NCBI GenBank assembly: GCA_001875255.1
Contig: MJAN01000002.1
Coordinates: 310,001-374,000 of the forward strand
Reading direction: 5' to 3'
From: Candidatus Sabulitectum silens
GTDB lineage: Bacteria > Fermentibacterota > Fermentibacteria > Fermentibacterales > JCC-6
DNA: 64,000 nucleotides
Below, in pieces: positions 1 through 9,984 of the stretch. Below the pieces are notes generated by a model. The model did no database searches. It was given only the letters and a program-made list of their open reading frames with translations, and was not told the DNA's origin. The position numbers and the translations under genes were made by a program. How positions within the stretch are numbered: the stretch's first letter is position 1; every line of letters starts with the position of its first letter.

Positions 1-1522
1 AGGCCTGATTGGACACTATGTTGGTCACCACGATGGCCAGCAGGAAAAAGCCGGACAGCACAATACCCGGGCCAAGGGGCCTCAGAACGGAAAGGACAAG
101 GTCCGCAAGCAGCCTGTCTGCACCGGTATTGCCCATGGCTATCCCCAGGGGAAGTATCCCCGCCAGCAGGAAAATGACCTTCCATTGAACGGCATTGTAG
201 GCCTGCCTGGTGGTTATAGTCCCGGTGAAAAGCAGCACAAGGCATCCCAGAATGGCACTGACCACGATGGGGAAGATATTCAGAGCGGCTGTGAGTATCA
301 CTCCGGTAAGCACCAGTACCGCCACCGCCATCCTGCCCTTGTTCTGATCCTTCGGCTCCACCCGGGAAGTAACGATGAAGTCCGGGTTCTCCTCGAGGTG
401 GGGTATTCGGTTGTTTCCATGGAAAGCAGCAGCGAATCACCTCCGGAAAGCCTTGTGCCTGGAAATCCTCCCGCATCAGCTCTCCCCGGTGACGAATGGC
501 AAGGACCACGGCACCGTAATTATTCTTCAGGTCAGCACTTTTCAGCGTCTTTCCCGTCAAACCGGAATCCGGTGCAACGGACACTTCCACAAGAACTTCC
601 TTACCTGCGGTGAGGTCACTGTCCCTCCAGGTCCGGGGAGGTCTTATTAGAAGCCGGTCCCGCCGGCTGAGCCTTCCCACCTCCTTCTGGCTTCCTCTGG
701 TTCTGAGGACGTCACCTTCCTGAGGTCGGACCCTGGGGAGGTGTTCTCGGAATCCCTTCCCCTGAACACCCTGAGTACGTCAAGGTCTATGTCGTCGGTG
801 AGTATGCATTCCTCCAGGGGCTTCCCCAGGTGTCTGCAATCTCCAGTCAGTTCCAGGTCATAGAGGTAGCCGCCCATGCTGTACTGGTCGGTGAGGTCCG
901 CCCTGGGACCGTAGTCCGGTATCTTCCTGTTTCCATAGAGGAACATGTAGATGAAGCCCACCGCCATGAAGATCAGTCCCATCGGAGCGAACTCGAACAT
1001 TGAGAACTCTTCCAGACCGGCATCAAGGGCTATGGAGGCTATAAGTATGTTGGTGGAGGTTCCTATCAGTGTGCACGCTCCGCCGAAGATGGATATGAAG
1101 GAGAGAGGCATGAGCAGCCGGGAGGGGCTTATGTCAATTGTTCGGGACAGGCCGAAGAAGACCGGAATGAATATGGCCACAGCGGCGGTGTTGTTGATGA
1201 AGGCCGATATGCCTCCCACCAGCAGCAGGATGAGGAAGAATCCCTGTCTGGATCCCCCGGCGGCTATCCGGGCAAAGAAGTTGCCAAGGGCCTTGAGCAC
1301 GCCGGTCTCCCTGAAACCGGCGCTCAGTATGAACATGGCTCCTATGGTTACCGTGGCCTGGTTGCTGAAGCCGGACAGCCCCTCCTCCACGGTGAGTATC
1401 CCCGAGACCATGAGAATTCCTGTAACAGCAAGGGCGGTTATGTCAAAGGAAACCTTCTCGCTTGCGAACAGCACCACCGCCCCGGCTATGAGAACGAAAA
1501 GGAATCCAGCCTCCAGGGTCAT
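1..1522 (-). CDS. SLC13-family (DASS-like) transporter with regulatory RCK_C-type domain, partial
   Basis: Integral-membrane carrier for small anions such as dicarboxylates or sulfate; the substrate cannot be read from the sequence. Residues 1-200 contain about six membrane segments with the family-typical INNTAA and GTSTNILIA loops. They are followed by a soluble TrkA-C-like stretch (about 220-380), then more membrane segments such as VLVLTGVILTAALNIFPIVV. The 3' end runs off the left edge, so about 507 residues are present. The frame moves near 715 and near 450; restoring one G and one C respectively gives a continuous protein. The start has an AGGAAG site. It lies 38 bp downstream of korB on the same strand, so it is probably co-transcribed with the oxidoreductase, which suggests (inference) uptake of an organic acid used by that enzyme. 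Confidence 0.85.
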
Positions 1523-1559
1523 CTTCCTGCTCTCCCGGTTCAGATCCCGTGGGTCAGGA

Positions 1560-2399
1560 TCAGCTCTTGGAGAGATTCCATATTGACCTCCCGGCGGTAC
1601 AGGGGGTATCGTCGTTTTCCCATACCGGCTGAAGCTCCTGGAAGGTCTTCCTGGAGTCGTTCCTGTAGATTATCCCCAGGGGGATCTTTCCGGAGCCCTT
1701 TGCCAGGCGGAAGGCGGCTTCCATATCCGTCGGGTCATGGTCGCCATCCACCTTGACCGTGTTTTCCTTGAACCACTGGTAGTCGTTCACCCTGTTGAAG
1801 GATACGCAGGGCTGAAGGATGTCCAGCAGGGCGTAGCCCGGATGCTCCACAGCGGCTGTTATCATCCTCACCAGATGCTCGGTGTCTCCGGCGAATGACC
1901 TGGCCACGAAGGGGGCATCCAGGGCAATGGCCACTGAGATGGGATCGAAGGGCCTGAGAATTACCCCCTCGGGCTGGACCGGTGTCTCGAAACCCTCGGA
2001 GCTGGTGGGGGAAGCCTGTCCCTTGGTGAGGCCGTAGACCATGTTGTTGTGAACCAGATGGGTGATGTCGGGATTCCTTCTTATGCAGTGGAGGAAGTGG
2101 TTCCCGCCCTCGGCGTACATATCTCCGTCGCCTCCCTCGGCTATCACCGTAAGGTCCCGGTTGCATACCGCAATGGCGGTTGCCAGGGGCAGCGACCTGC
2201 CATGGAGGCCGTTGAAGCAGTTGCACCTGATGTAATGGGGCATCTTAGGGGCCTGGCCTATGCCCGAGGCGATCACCAGCTTTTCCGGAGGCAATTCCAT
2301 ACCTTCGAGGGCTTTGATCAGAGCGGTCCTTATGCCGAAATTGCCGCACCCGGGACACCAGGCGATATCCAGTCCTTCAATGTCGAATTTGCCGGCCAT
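1560..2399 (-). CDS. korB: 2-oxoacid:ferredoxin oxidoreductase, beta subunit
   Basis: Thiamine-diphosphate-binding beta subunit of a cytoplasmic 2-oxoacid:ferredoxin oxidoreductase, which oxidatively decarboxylates a 2-oxoacid to acyl-CoA and reduces ferredoxin. The 279-residue length is normal for the KorB family. An N-terminal WCPGCG motif is present. The TPP/Mg site is GDGDMYAEGGNHF, followed by NNMVYGLTKGQASPTS. The reading frame is intact, unusual for this window. The start overlaps the korA stop by one base (TAATG), indicating translational coupling. The exact substrate (2-oxoglutarate, pyruvate or branched-chain acid) is not determined; the two-gene gamma-alpha plus beta layout resembles 2-oxoglutarate or broad-specificity enzymes. 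Confidence 0.93.
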   Translation of the reverse strand: MAGKFDIEGLDIAWCPGCGNFGIRTALIKALEGMELPPEKLVIASGIGQAPKMPHYIRCNCFNGLHGRSLPLATAIAVCNRDLTVIAEGGDGDMYAEGGNHFLHCIRRNPDITHLVHNNMVYGLTKGQASPTSSEGFETPVQPEGVILRPFDPISVAIALDAPFVARSFAGDTEHLVRMITAAVEHPGYALLDILQPCVSFNRVNDYQWFKENTVKVDGDHDPTDMEAAFRLAKGSGKIPLGIIYRNDSRKTFQELQPVWENDDTPCTAGRSIWNLSKS

Positions 2400-4100
2400 T
2401 ATTCTCTCCCTTCCAGCAGGGAAGCCAAGTCTTCCGCCAGTGTGTCCGCCCTGAAGGGCAATCCGTCGTACCGCAGTATCTCCCCGTCCGGAGTAACTCC
2501 TGTGAGGTCGCGGAGAAGCCTTGCGAACTGACCTGTGGCATTTCCCTCGACGGTTATCACCATTTCCGCTTTTTTCATGGCTTCAGCGACTTTTTCCGAG
2601 AGGGGATATGGCTGGGATACACGCAGCACGGTCAGGTCGTCACGGCGGAGTATGGAGGCGGCCTCCATGCAGGCGTTTCCCGTTGATCCCCAGCAGACGA
2701 TGAGATTCGGCCCTTCACCTGTAACTTCCGGTTCCAGCGCATCCTCGGCTATCCCCCGCATCTTTCCCAGCCTCCTGTCAACCATTTTCACCCTCAGGGC
2801 CAGGTCTTCTGTGATGTGGCCAGCCCGGTCGTGCTCGTCGCTGTCCAGGCATACAAGACCACCGCCGCTTCCGGGAACCGCCATGGGAGAGGGCGTGCCT
2901 TCCTCAAGGGCGTATCTTTCGTACCCATGCTCCGCCTCAGAAATGAATCTTTCGGTGCTTATGCCCTCCAGTGAAAGCCCGGGAACATTGTAGAAGGAGT
3001 CCATCAGGTACTGGTCCGTAAGGATGAACACAGGCACCTGGTGCTTCTCCGCCAGCATGAATGCCCGGGCGGTGAGTGCAAAGGCCTCCTGAAGGGTGCC
3101 CGGCGCCAGGATTATCCTCGGGAACTCGCCGTGTCCTGCGTGGAGCACCAGCTCGAGGTCCTCCTGGGCTGTTCTTGTTGGCAGGCCGGTTGCCGGACCT
3201 GGCCTCTGGGCCACATGGAGCACCAGGGGGTTTCCACCATCCGGAAGGCTTATTCCCTCGGACATCAGCGCCAGCCCTCCACCGGAGGTGGTCACCATGG
3301 ACCGGGCCCCTGTATACCAGGCTCCCAGCCCCATGTTAACCGCGGATATCTCATCCTCTGCCTGCTCCACCACGAGGCCGAACCTGCGTGCGTTCTTTGC
3401 AAGGAATACCAGCACAGCGGTGGAAGGGGACATGGGATAGGAACAGATGAAGCGCAGCCCCCCGGCCAATGCTCCCAGCCCCACTGCGGTGCCGCCGCTT
3501 AGAAGCAGCTGACCATCGGTATCCCCGGGAATTACCCGGCGGCGGAGTTCCAGCTCCTTCCCGGAGTCGCAGCCCTTCCCGAAGGCCTCGAGGTTCCCGG
3601 AAACCACCTCTTCCCCGTGTTCCTTGAAAACTCCTTCACCACCTCTTCACAGGTTTCCCTGTTCAGTCTGGCTGCTCCGGCGGCAACCCCGGCGGCAACT
3701 GTATTGGAATAAACCTCGGCCCCGGCCTCACCTGCCAGTTCCTTCAGCGCCACGGGCACAGACCTTGCCGAAAGATCCTCCCGGGTTTCCAGGCTTTCCC
3801 GGTCAGCCACCACCACTGTGTCCGGCCCTATTCGCTCCTTCATGTGTTCCACGGCTGCTCTGTCCAGGGCTATCAGCATGTCCACCCGTTCAACCGGCAC
3901 CTGACAGGGCCGCCGGATACCCGGAGGTCGGTTGAATTGCTGCCCCCCCTCACCCTGGACATGTACTCCTTGGTGGAGAACACGAAATGCCCGGTTATGC
4001 CGAACATCCGCGACAGCAGCTTTTCCACGGTCTTTATCCCCTGGCCGGCGGCTCCGCATATAACGATGTTCAGGTCTTCCATCCCTCTTTTCCGGTTCAT
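2399..4100 (-). CDS. korA: 2-oxoacid:ferredoxin oxidoreductase, fused gamma-alpha subunit
   Basis: Partner of korB. The N-terminal gamma-type domain begins [18 protein letters not shown] and contains EYMSRVRGG. The alpha/pyrimidine-binding domain follows, with YPMSPSTAV, the [13 protein letters not shown] segment and [13 protein letters not shown]. The C-terminal transketolase-C-like part contains VCWGSTGN and [16 protein letters not shown]. Reconstructed length is about 567 residues, as expected for gamma-alpha fusions. Two frame moves, near 3900 and near 3625, are each repaired by one added base (AGG-GTG and TTT-TTC). I chose the ATG at 4100 because AAGGAG lies 8 bp upstream; a second ATG at 4082 is possible. 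Transcribed away from the site-2 protease gene across a 281-bp divergent promoter region. Confidence 0.9.
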
Positions 4101-4207
4101 GTAAGCGCTCCTTCGACGCAAATTTACTGTTTTGAGACTGCCCGGCCCCCCTTCCCTGCCATCGGGACAGGAAGGGCTTCATACTCATAATAATTTCATT
4201 TTTCTTC

Positions 4208-4225
4208 ATATACCTTAGATATACC
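4208..4225. promoter_or_regulatory. Direct repeat in the divergent korA / site-2 protease promoter region
   Basis: ATATACC occurs twice, at 4208-4214 and 4219-4225, spaced 11 bp (one helical turn), in the AT-rich region between the divergent korA and protease genes. This is compatible with a tandem regulator-binding site; no regulator is identified. Confidence 0.25.
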
Positions 4226-4270
4226 AGTGTCAAGGCTGGTGCATAAATCATGATAGTTTCTGAATGGGGG

Positions 4271-4299
4271 TTGATATCATTAGCAACATCACATATATA
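4271..4299 (+). promoter_or_regulatory. Sigma70-like promoter for the site-2 protease gene
   Basis: TTGATA at 4271-4276 and TATATA at 4294-4299 with a 17-bp spacer. This predicts a start near 4306 and a 5' leader of about 76 nt before the ATG at 4382. Confidence 0.45.
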
Positions 4300-4381
4300 G
4301 GTAATTGAGTTATTTATTGTTTCTTACATAAATGTATTTCATTGAACCTTTATTCGCAACCAAAAAGGAAAGGCATATTCT

Positions 4382-5550
4382 ATGGAAGCAAACCCGACAG
4401 AAAGAAGGGTTCCTTTGAACAGAGCCCGCAGAGGCACTAACCTCTTCCGCCTGGCGGGATTTCAGGTGAGTATGGACCTCAGCTGGCTGGTAATTGCCTT
4501 CCTTGTTACATGGACACTTGCCGCCGGGGTATTCCCGGGCAAATACCCAACCCTGGCCCCGGGGATGTACTGGCTGATGGGAATTGCCTGTTCCGTCGGA
4601 CTGCTGATATCCATCGTGCTCCACGAGTTCAGCCACTCCCTGGTCGCGAGGAAGCACGGAATGCCCATCGGCGGAATAACTCTCTTCGTCTTCGGGGGAA
4701 TGGCCCACATGGAATCCGAACCCCCAGGCCCGAAGGAGGAAGCTCTGATGGCCCTGGCCGGGCCGGCCTCCAGCATCGTCATCGGAGGTGCGCTCTACGG
4801 AGTACATGCCCTGCTCCAGGGTGCGATCCCGATCCCTGCTGCAGGTGTGCTTCAGTACCTTGCCCTTATCAACCTGGTCCTTGCGGGATTCAACCTGCTG
4901 CCAGCATTCCCGCTGGACGGCGGAAGGGTGCTCAGAGCAGGCCTCTGGGCAAGAACGAAAAGCATAAAAAAGGCCACCAGGATCGCCTCGAACTTCGGAA
5001 GGGGACTCAGCTGGATACTCATAGGGCTGGGAATGCTCGCCCTTCTCGCGGGGAATCTGATAACAGGTATCTGGTGGGGTTTCATAGGGCTTTTCATAGG
5101 CGGAGCGGCAAAGCAGTCCTACAGGCAGCTGATACTGAAGCAGGAGCTCCAGGGGGAACCGGTGAGAAGGTTCATGGAGGCTGATCCCATCACCGTCCCC
5201 GAGGACACAACAGTGGAAGAGCTGCTGAAGAACTACGTTTACCGCCACTACAAGAAGATGTTCCCCGTAACCAGGGATCACAGGATGACAGGCTGCATAT
5301 CCACCAGGGAGATAAAGACCGTTCCCGAGAAGGAGCGCAGCACTACCACAGTGGGGACATAGCCTCCCCCTGCGGACCTTCCAACACCATCGGTCCGGAT
5401 GAGGACGCCTCCCGGGCACTCTCCATAATGAACAGCAGCGGTATAAGCAGGCTTGTTGTGGCAGAGAATGGCAGGGTGGCGGGGGTAATCACGCTGAAGG
5501 ACCTTCTGCAGCTGCTCGCCCTGAAGATAGACCTTGAAGAGGGTCAATAA
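4382..5550 (+). CDS. Site-2 protease family membrane metallopeptidase (M50) with CBS domains
   Basis: Intramembrane zinc protease of the S2P/SpoIVFB group. About six membrane segments carry the zinc motif HEFSH at residues 81-85 and the second motif NLLPAFPLDGGR with Asp near 179. After residue 240 come two CBS-type modules (MEADPITVPEDTTVEELL... and VAENGRVAGVITLKDLLQLLA), the usual accessory of this subfamily. The frame moves near 5335; adding one base gives a 389-residue protein ending at 5550. AAAAAGGAAAGG lies upstream of the ATG. The alcohol dehydrogenase begins 31 bp later, so the two may share a transcript. Substrate unknown; CBS modules suggest adenosine-nucleotide sensing (family knowledge). 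Confidence 0.88.
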
Positions 5551-5581
5551 ACCAAAGGAGGAAAAAAGAAAAGGAGATGAT

Positions 5582-6645
5582 ATGACTAAGATGAAAGCAT
5601 TCGTAATGAAGGGAATAGGCAGTGTCGGCATCATGGAGAAGGATATTCCCATGGACCCCGGGCCCAACGAGGCTGTAGTCCGGACCACAAAGGCCCTCGT
5701 CTGCACCTCCGACGTCCACACGGTCGGCGGAGGCGTTGGTCCAAGGGAAAACATGACCCTTGGCCATGAGGCCGTGGGTGTTGTGGAAAAGGTCGGAAGC
5801 GAGGTCCGGGGCTTCAGCAAAGGCGACCGGGTTGCGGTGAACGCCATCACACCGGACTTCATATGCCACAACTGCCAGAGGGGTTACCCGTCCCAGTGCG
5901 AAGGCATGCTGGGGGATGGAAATTCGCCAACAAGGTAGACGGCGTTTTCGCTGAATTCTTCCTTGTGAACCAGGCCAACGCAAACCTCGCCCCCATACCC
6001 GATGACCTTCCGGACGAAAAGGCGGTCTATGCCTGTGACATGATGTCCACAGGTTTTGCCGGCGCCGAGAACGCGAACATTCCCATAGGAGGAACGGTGG
6101 CTGTTTTCGCCCAGGGCCCGGTGGGTCTCATGGCCACAGCAGGAGCCCGCCTGCTGGGAGCCGGCAGAGTAATCGCCGTTGAGTCGGTGCCGAACAGAAT
6201 TGAACTCGCCCGGCATTATGGAGCCGATGATGTCGTCAATTTCAAAGAGACCGACCCGGTTGAGGCCATCATGGACCTCACCGGGGGCACAGGGGTAGAC
6301 TCCGCCATTGAGTCCCTTGGGGCCCAGGCTACCTTCGAGGCCTGCGTGAAGGTAACCCGCCCGGGTGGAACCATCTCCAATGTTGGCTACTACGGCGACG
6401 GAGAATATGTGAAGATCCCCCGGGTGGAATGGGGCGTGGGAATGTCCGACAAAACCATAAGGACCGCCCTCTGCCCCGGGGGCAGCGAAAGGATGGAAAG
6501 GCTCTTCAGACTCCTGAGGCGGGGAAGGGTGGATCCCACCCCGATGACCACCCATGAGTTCGATTTCAGTGACATCGAGAAGGCCTTCCAGCTGATGAAG
6601 ACCAAGGAAGACGGCATCATCAAGCCCCTTGTGAAGTTCCAGTAA
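5582..6645 (+). CDS. Zn-dependent secondary (isopropanol-type) alcohol dehydrogenase
   Basis: Cytoplasmic medium-chain dehydrogenase interconverting secondary alcohols and ketones with NADP(H). It resembles the Thermoanaerobacter/Clostridium beijerinckii enzymes along its whole length: CTSDVHTV with Cys41, GHEAVG with His62-Glu63, GGWKFAN, DMMSTGF with the catalytic Asp, and the C-terminal MERLFRLL...RVDPTPMTTHEF. The nucleotide-binding segment is FAQGPVGLMATAGARLLGAGRVIAV. The structural-zinc loop is replaced by a loop without the four-Cys cluster, as in that group. The frame moves near 5920 in a run of five G; six G give a 354-residue protein. AAGGAG lies 5 bp before the ATG at 5582. A 30-bp gap separates it from the superoxide reductase gene. 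Confidence 0.92.
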
Positions 6646-6674
6646 ACCGAAAATTAAAAGAAAGGAGAGAAGAA

Positions 6675-7064
6675 ATGCTGAACGAAATGATCCAGACAGC
6701 GGACTGGAAAAGCGAGAAACATGTGCCGGTGATAGAGGTGCCTGAAAAGGCTGAATCCGGAAAGATGTTCGATGTAAAGGTTACACTGGGCAAGGAGGTG
6801 GCCCATCCGAACACCACGGCCCACCACATAAGGTGGATCACCCTCTACTTCAAGCCCGAAGGCGCCAAGTTTCCCCTGGAGATAGGCAGGGCCCAGTTCA
6901 CCGCCCACGGTGAATCCCCCGACGGCGCCGACGAGGGAACGGTATACACCCACCACAGCTGCGCCTTCGGCATGAAGACCGAAAAACCTGGCACGCTTAT
7001 GGCAATGGCCTACTGCAACATCCACGGGCTCTGGCAGAACTCCATGGAGCTGACCCTCAGCTAG
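6675..7064 (+). CDS. Superoxide reductase (class II, neelaredoxin type)
   Basis: Reduces superoxide to hydrogen peroxide at a non-haem Fe(His4Cys) centre, a typical defence of anaerobes. The 129 residues contain only the catalytic domain, without an N-terminal desulforedoxin domain. Ligands are all visible: Glu14 and His16 in EKHVP, His44 and His50, and Cys114 with His117 in CNIHG. The frame is intact, with AAAGGAGAGAAGAA before the ATG. It follows the alcohol dehydrogenase by 30 bp in the same direction; rubredoxin, the usual donor, is not in this window. Confidence 0.95.
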   Translation: MLNEMIQTADWKSEKHVPVIEVPEKAESGKMFDVKVTLGKEVAHPNTTAHHIRWITLYFKPEGAKFPLEIGRAQFTAHGESPDGADEGTVYTHHSCAFGMKTEKPGTLMAMAYCNIHGLWQNSMELTLS

Positions 7065-7136
7065 GCCTCAAGGCCACCGGCAAATTCGTCGATCGACTGC
7101 TGCTTCTTCCCTGCTCGATAGAGCTGTAAGCAGTGT

Positions 7137-7185
7137 TGTTTTCATTGAAATCTCATATGCCATGTTTGACTTTTCAATGAAAACA
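7137..7185. repeat. 14-bp perfect inverted repeat between convergent genes
   Basis: Arms 7137-7150 and 7172-7185 are exact reverse complements, separated by 21 bp, in the 166-bp space between the convergent superoxide reductase and the secreted-protein gene. The stem is AT-rich, so it is either a weak bidirectional terminator or a protein-binding site. Confidence 0.5.
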
Positions 7186-7230
7186 GCCATTGAAACCTTA
7201 ATGGAGCATATCTGATCCCTCGCCCGGATC

Positions 7231-8495
7231 TCAGCTTCCCACCCTCCACACATGCACAACAGGAGCGCAGTCGTCGGCGAAAAGCTCAAGTACATACAGA
7301 AGATGGTTCTCCCCGTCCCAGGCAGCGTCCCCCAGCCGGAACCTGCGTTGAACCCCGGCTCCCAGCATTTCCTCCTCCACACCCGCCGGAAGGAACAGGT
7401 GTTCGTCCACCTCAATAAAAGCGTAGGGCTGCGGTTCCCGGGGGGAAAGCTCCCCTGATGCCACCAGCGCCAGGTCCGAGGGATCGTAGAGGAGGAAACC
7501 GGCTGCAAACTCGCTGCTCCACCAGCCCCTGAAGGAGACCGGCTCTCCCTGGCACAGATCTCCCTCCGACGGTGAACCGTCGGCCCTCCTGCACATGGTG
7601 AACTCACCTGTCATCTCCCGCTCAACGCAGGGATGACCGGGGCCAAGGGAGCTGCGGTAGCCGTACCAGCAGAGGTCGCCGGTGCCCTTCGTTCCGCAGA
7701 ACAGCACCGCCTGATTCCCGGACCGTCCTCCACCCATGCTCCTCCGGTCCATTCATCGGCATGCTGGTAACCAGTTATGCACCCTTCTATCAGGTCAGTA
7801 TCAAGGGAGGTCCTGTACTGAAGGAGGGGGATCGCCGGCAGGAAGGACCCGCTCCAGCCAGGATCAGGGGGAAGGTAGGCATACAGGGAAGGCCCCATCC
7901 CGCCCCAGCCGCCGTCGCGGTAGCGGCCAGTGAGGATCCTTCTTCCCCCGGCATGGGAATCTGCCCATACAGAGGGAGCGCAGAACATGTAGTCGTTGGT
8001 GCTGTAGGGAACGCAGCCGGAGATGCCCCAGGGCCCGGTAAAGAGGGTATCCCCTTCAAAGAGGCCCAGGCCATGGGTAAGGGGAGGGCTCTCCTCCAGA
8101 TGCTGACCACGGCAGAGGTGGAGACGACCCCCGCTCCACTCCATACCGGCCCTGGGTATCTCATCCATAGCCGGGAACAGTTCCTCGAAGAGAGGCACGA
8201 AGCCGGTGAGCAGTTCCGCCCTGGGAAGGTCCTCAATATCACCGGATATCACAGGGGAAGGTATGGAAACCTCCGCCACACGGTTCCCGTCGGGGAGTTC
8301 TCCATAGGGCATTGAGTTATGCCCCATCACCAGAAGGGTGCCCGGATCCCCGGGCAGCCAGGTCATGGCCTCCCCCCCGTACTGGAATGTGTGGGGCCTT
8401 TCACCCCCCTCCGGAAGCCTGAAGGCTCCAAGGTAATGGAAGGAGCCCGGGTCCACCGCTCCAGAAGCCAGTATCACCGTCAGCAGCACCATCAT
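7231..8495 (-). CDS. Predicted secreted hypothetical protein
   Basis: About 421 residues. A short hydrophobic N-terminus (MMVLLTVILASGAVDPG) looks like a signal peptide. The mature start FHYLGAFRLPEGG is followed by an apparent beta-rich repeat architecture with LLVMGHNSMPYGELPDGNRVAEVSIP, suggesting a beta-propeller-like extracytoplasmic protein. I recognise no enzyme motif. The frame moves near 7705 (GAC-GGN-TCC restores EDGSGNQAVLFCGTKG). An AGGGGG/GGA site precedes the ATG. It is monocistronic and convergent with the superoxide reductase gene. Confidence 0.7.
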
Positions 8496-8697
8496 TCCTG
8501 ACCCCCTTCGGATGAGATATTCACCAATACCAGACCCTGGCTAACGATCCTTCGAGAAGACCCGGTTGCACTATCACCGGCTTGTGCCATCTCCGTTGAA
8601 AGAGAATATTCACCAGGTAGTCCAAAGGAGAAAGGTCCTGCCATATGAGGCCAGGTAGCGAAGTAGGCAGTTCCAGTAGCCGAAGGGGTGTCTTCTG

Positions 8698-9209
8698 ATG
8701 CCCACCATGGGAGATCCCATTCTCTTCATCATTCTGGGAGCCCTTTTCCTGTCCATGCTGGTTGTTCTTATCTACAGGTTCCTGCGCCGCCCGGACTGCA
8801 GCGTTGATGTCTTTCAGGGTTCCAGGTGGAAACTGGGGACCATTGCCCACCCGGGGCGGAAATACAAGTTATGCCACCGCTTCCATGTGCAGTTCAACGG
8901 CCCCGAAGAGGGCTTCGGCCTGGTTGCCGACTACAGGCTTTCAGCCGGCGGAGAAGTGCTGGTGAATGAAAGGGCCGGGGTTGGAACGGTTCAGCCGCCT
9001 GCACGGGACCGCTTCATAAGTGTGCAGACAATGGTTTCATACGGAACGAATTCGCTGAAGGACGCCGAGTACGGCCACGCAATGCACAGGGCCACAATAG
9101 TTCTGGCAGCCATCGGACCATTTTCCCGGGCAACGGAACTTACCGCCGAGGGGAGATACTCCTCAACTCGGGCGCTCGGCTGGCCTCCGGCGAGATCTTC
9201 TTCGCCTGA
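8698..9209 (+). CDS. Hypothetical membrane-anchored protein
   Basis: One N-terminal membrane segment (ILFIILGALFLSMLVVLIYRFL, about residues 8-29) is followed by a soluble domain of about 140 residues containing HRFHVQFNGPEEGFGLVADYRLSAGGE. The frame appears to move near 9153: one added base gives an ending GEILLNSGARLASGEIFFA and a stop at 9207-9209, about 170 residues. The start could be 8698 or the ATG at 8710. No family recognised. Not obviously in an operon. Confidence 0.55.
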
Positions 9210-9239
9210 GAAACCAGCTGCTGCCCGCAGTGGAATGAC

Positions 9240-9629
9240 CTACAATTCCCGCAGCCCTATATGACCTGCCATAATGCTGAAATCTGAATCATTGTGAACA
9301 AGGCCGTAACCGTTTTCCGCACAGAACGTTCCAATGAGAACATCTATTGTCTTCCTTACGGTGACTCCCTTCGACCTGAGAAGCCTGTAATTGGCCGCGG
9401 ACTTTTCGGCAATGTCAAAACCGACCATGTTGAATCTCTGCAGTGAAAGCAGCAGCCCGCCCACCTCCGCCCGCTGATCCGATGCCCTTATTCCCTGCAT
9501 TATCTCACAGTAGATAAGGTCGCCAATTCCAACCGTGTCCTGCTCAAGGCTAAGTCCGACCTTGTCGGCAACCGGTGAGGGGTCTCCCCTGAAGTATTCG
9601 ATCCATGCGGATGTGTCTATAATTATCAT
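9240..9629 (-). CDS. vapC: VapC-type PIN-domain toxin
   Basis: PIN-domain ribonuclease toxin of a type II toxin-antitoxin pair. The start MIIIDTSAWIEYFRGD supplies the first acidic residue (Asp5). Further acidic positions are in YCEIMQG and the C-terminal HNDSDFSIMA. The 129-residue length is normal. The ATG at 9629 lies one base after the vapB stop (TGA-g-ATG), so translation is coupled. A longer reading from 9671 is possible but overlaps vapB. Confidence 0.9.
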   Translation of the reverse strand: MIIIDTSAWIEYFRGDPSPVADKVGLSLEQDTVGIGDLIYCEIMQGIRASDQRAEVGGLLLSLQRFNMVGFDIAEKSAANYRLLRSKGVTVRKTIDVLIGTFCAENGYGLVHNDSDFSIMAGHIGLREL

Positions 9630-9630
9630 C

Positions 9631-9822
9631 TCAATCCCGACGCATTTCTTCCAGGTTCCCCCTCCAGTCAATCTTGCCCCTCAGCTTCCTCAGCTTCTTC
9701 TGTGAAGCGATCTGCACCAGCAGTCGAAGACCTGACTCTATGGCAGCCTTCCTGGTTCTGCAGCCGCTTGATTCCATGGCTTTTTCCATCAGCTCGTCAT
9801 CGATCACAACATTGGTACGCAT
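9631..9822 (-). CDS. vapB: VapB-type antitoxin (ribbon-helix-helix)
   Basis: 63-residue antitoxin: MRTNVVIDDELMEKAMESSG is the ribbon-helix-helix DNA-binding start typical of VapB proteins acting with PIN toxins. The C-terminal half (KLRGKIDWRGNLEEMRRD) should wrap the toxin. First gene of the vapBC operon, with AAGGAG 7 bp before the ATG and an operator-like palindrome just upstream. Confidence 0.9.
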   Translation of the reverse strand: MRTNVVIDDELMEKAMESSGCRTRKAAIESGLRLLVQIASQKKLRKLRGKIDWRGNLEEMRRD

Positions 9823-9833
9823 GATACACTCCT

Positions 9834-9858
9834 TATGTGTGTATTAACTATACACATA
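9834..9858. promoter_or_regulatory. Putative VapB operator
   Basis: Inverted repeat 12 bp upstream of vapB: TATGTGTGTA (9834-9843) and TATACACATA (9849-9858), 9 of 10 pairs matching around a 5-bp centre. The position fits autoregulation by the VapBC complex. Confidence 0.5.
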
Positions 9859-9939
9859 CTGGAAGCACCGAGCAAGATGACAATTGAGAGCTTCCCGGCC
9901 GGGAATGAGAGCACATCAAGGCTACAGGGATTGCATACT

Positions 9940-9969
9940 CTATGACCGTTTTTATATATATGGTCATAG
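9940..9969. promoter_or_regulatory. Putative TetR-family operator and promoter
   Basis: Perfect 8-bp inverted repeat CTATGACC (9940-9947) and GGTCATAG (9962-9969) around a TATATA-containing 14-bp centre, 15 bp upstream of the TetR-family start. The centre could itself be the -10 element, so binding would block transcription of the regulator-exporter operon. Confidence 0.55.
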
Positions 9970-9984
9970 CCGAAGGGAAGGCAC

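Noticed and set aside
3532..4251. Apparent 239-residue minus-strand gene upstream of korA
   Set aside because: Only its middle part is coding: it is the central piece of the gamma-alpha korA gene lying between two frame moves.
4310..5419. Minus-strand frame of about 370 codons opposite the site-2 protease
   Set aside because: The plus strand encodes HEFSH and LDGG motifs of a clear M50 protease; the minus-strand translation has no protein-like features.
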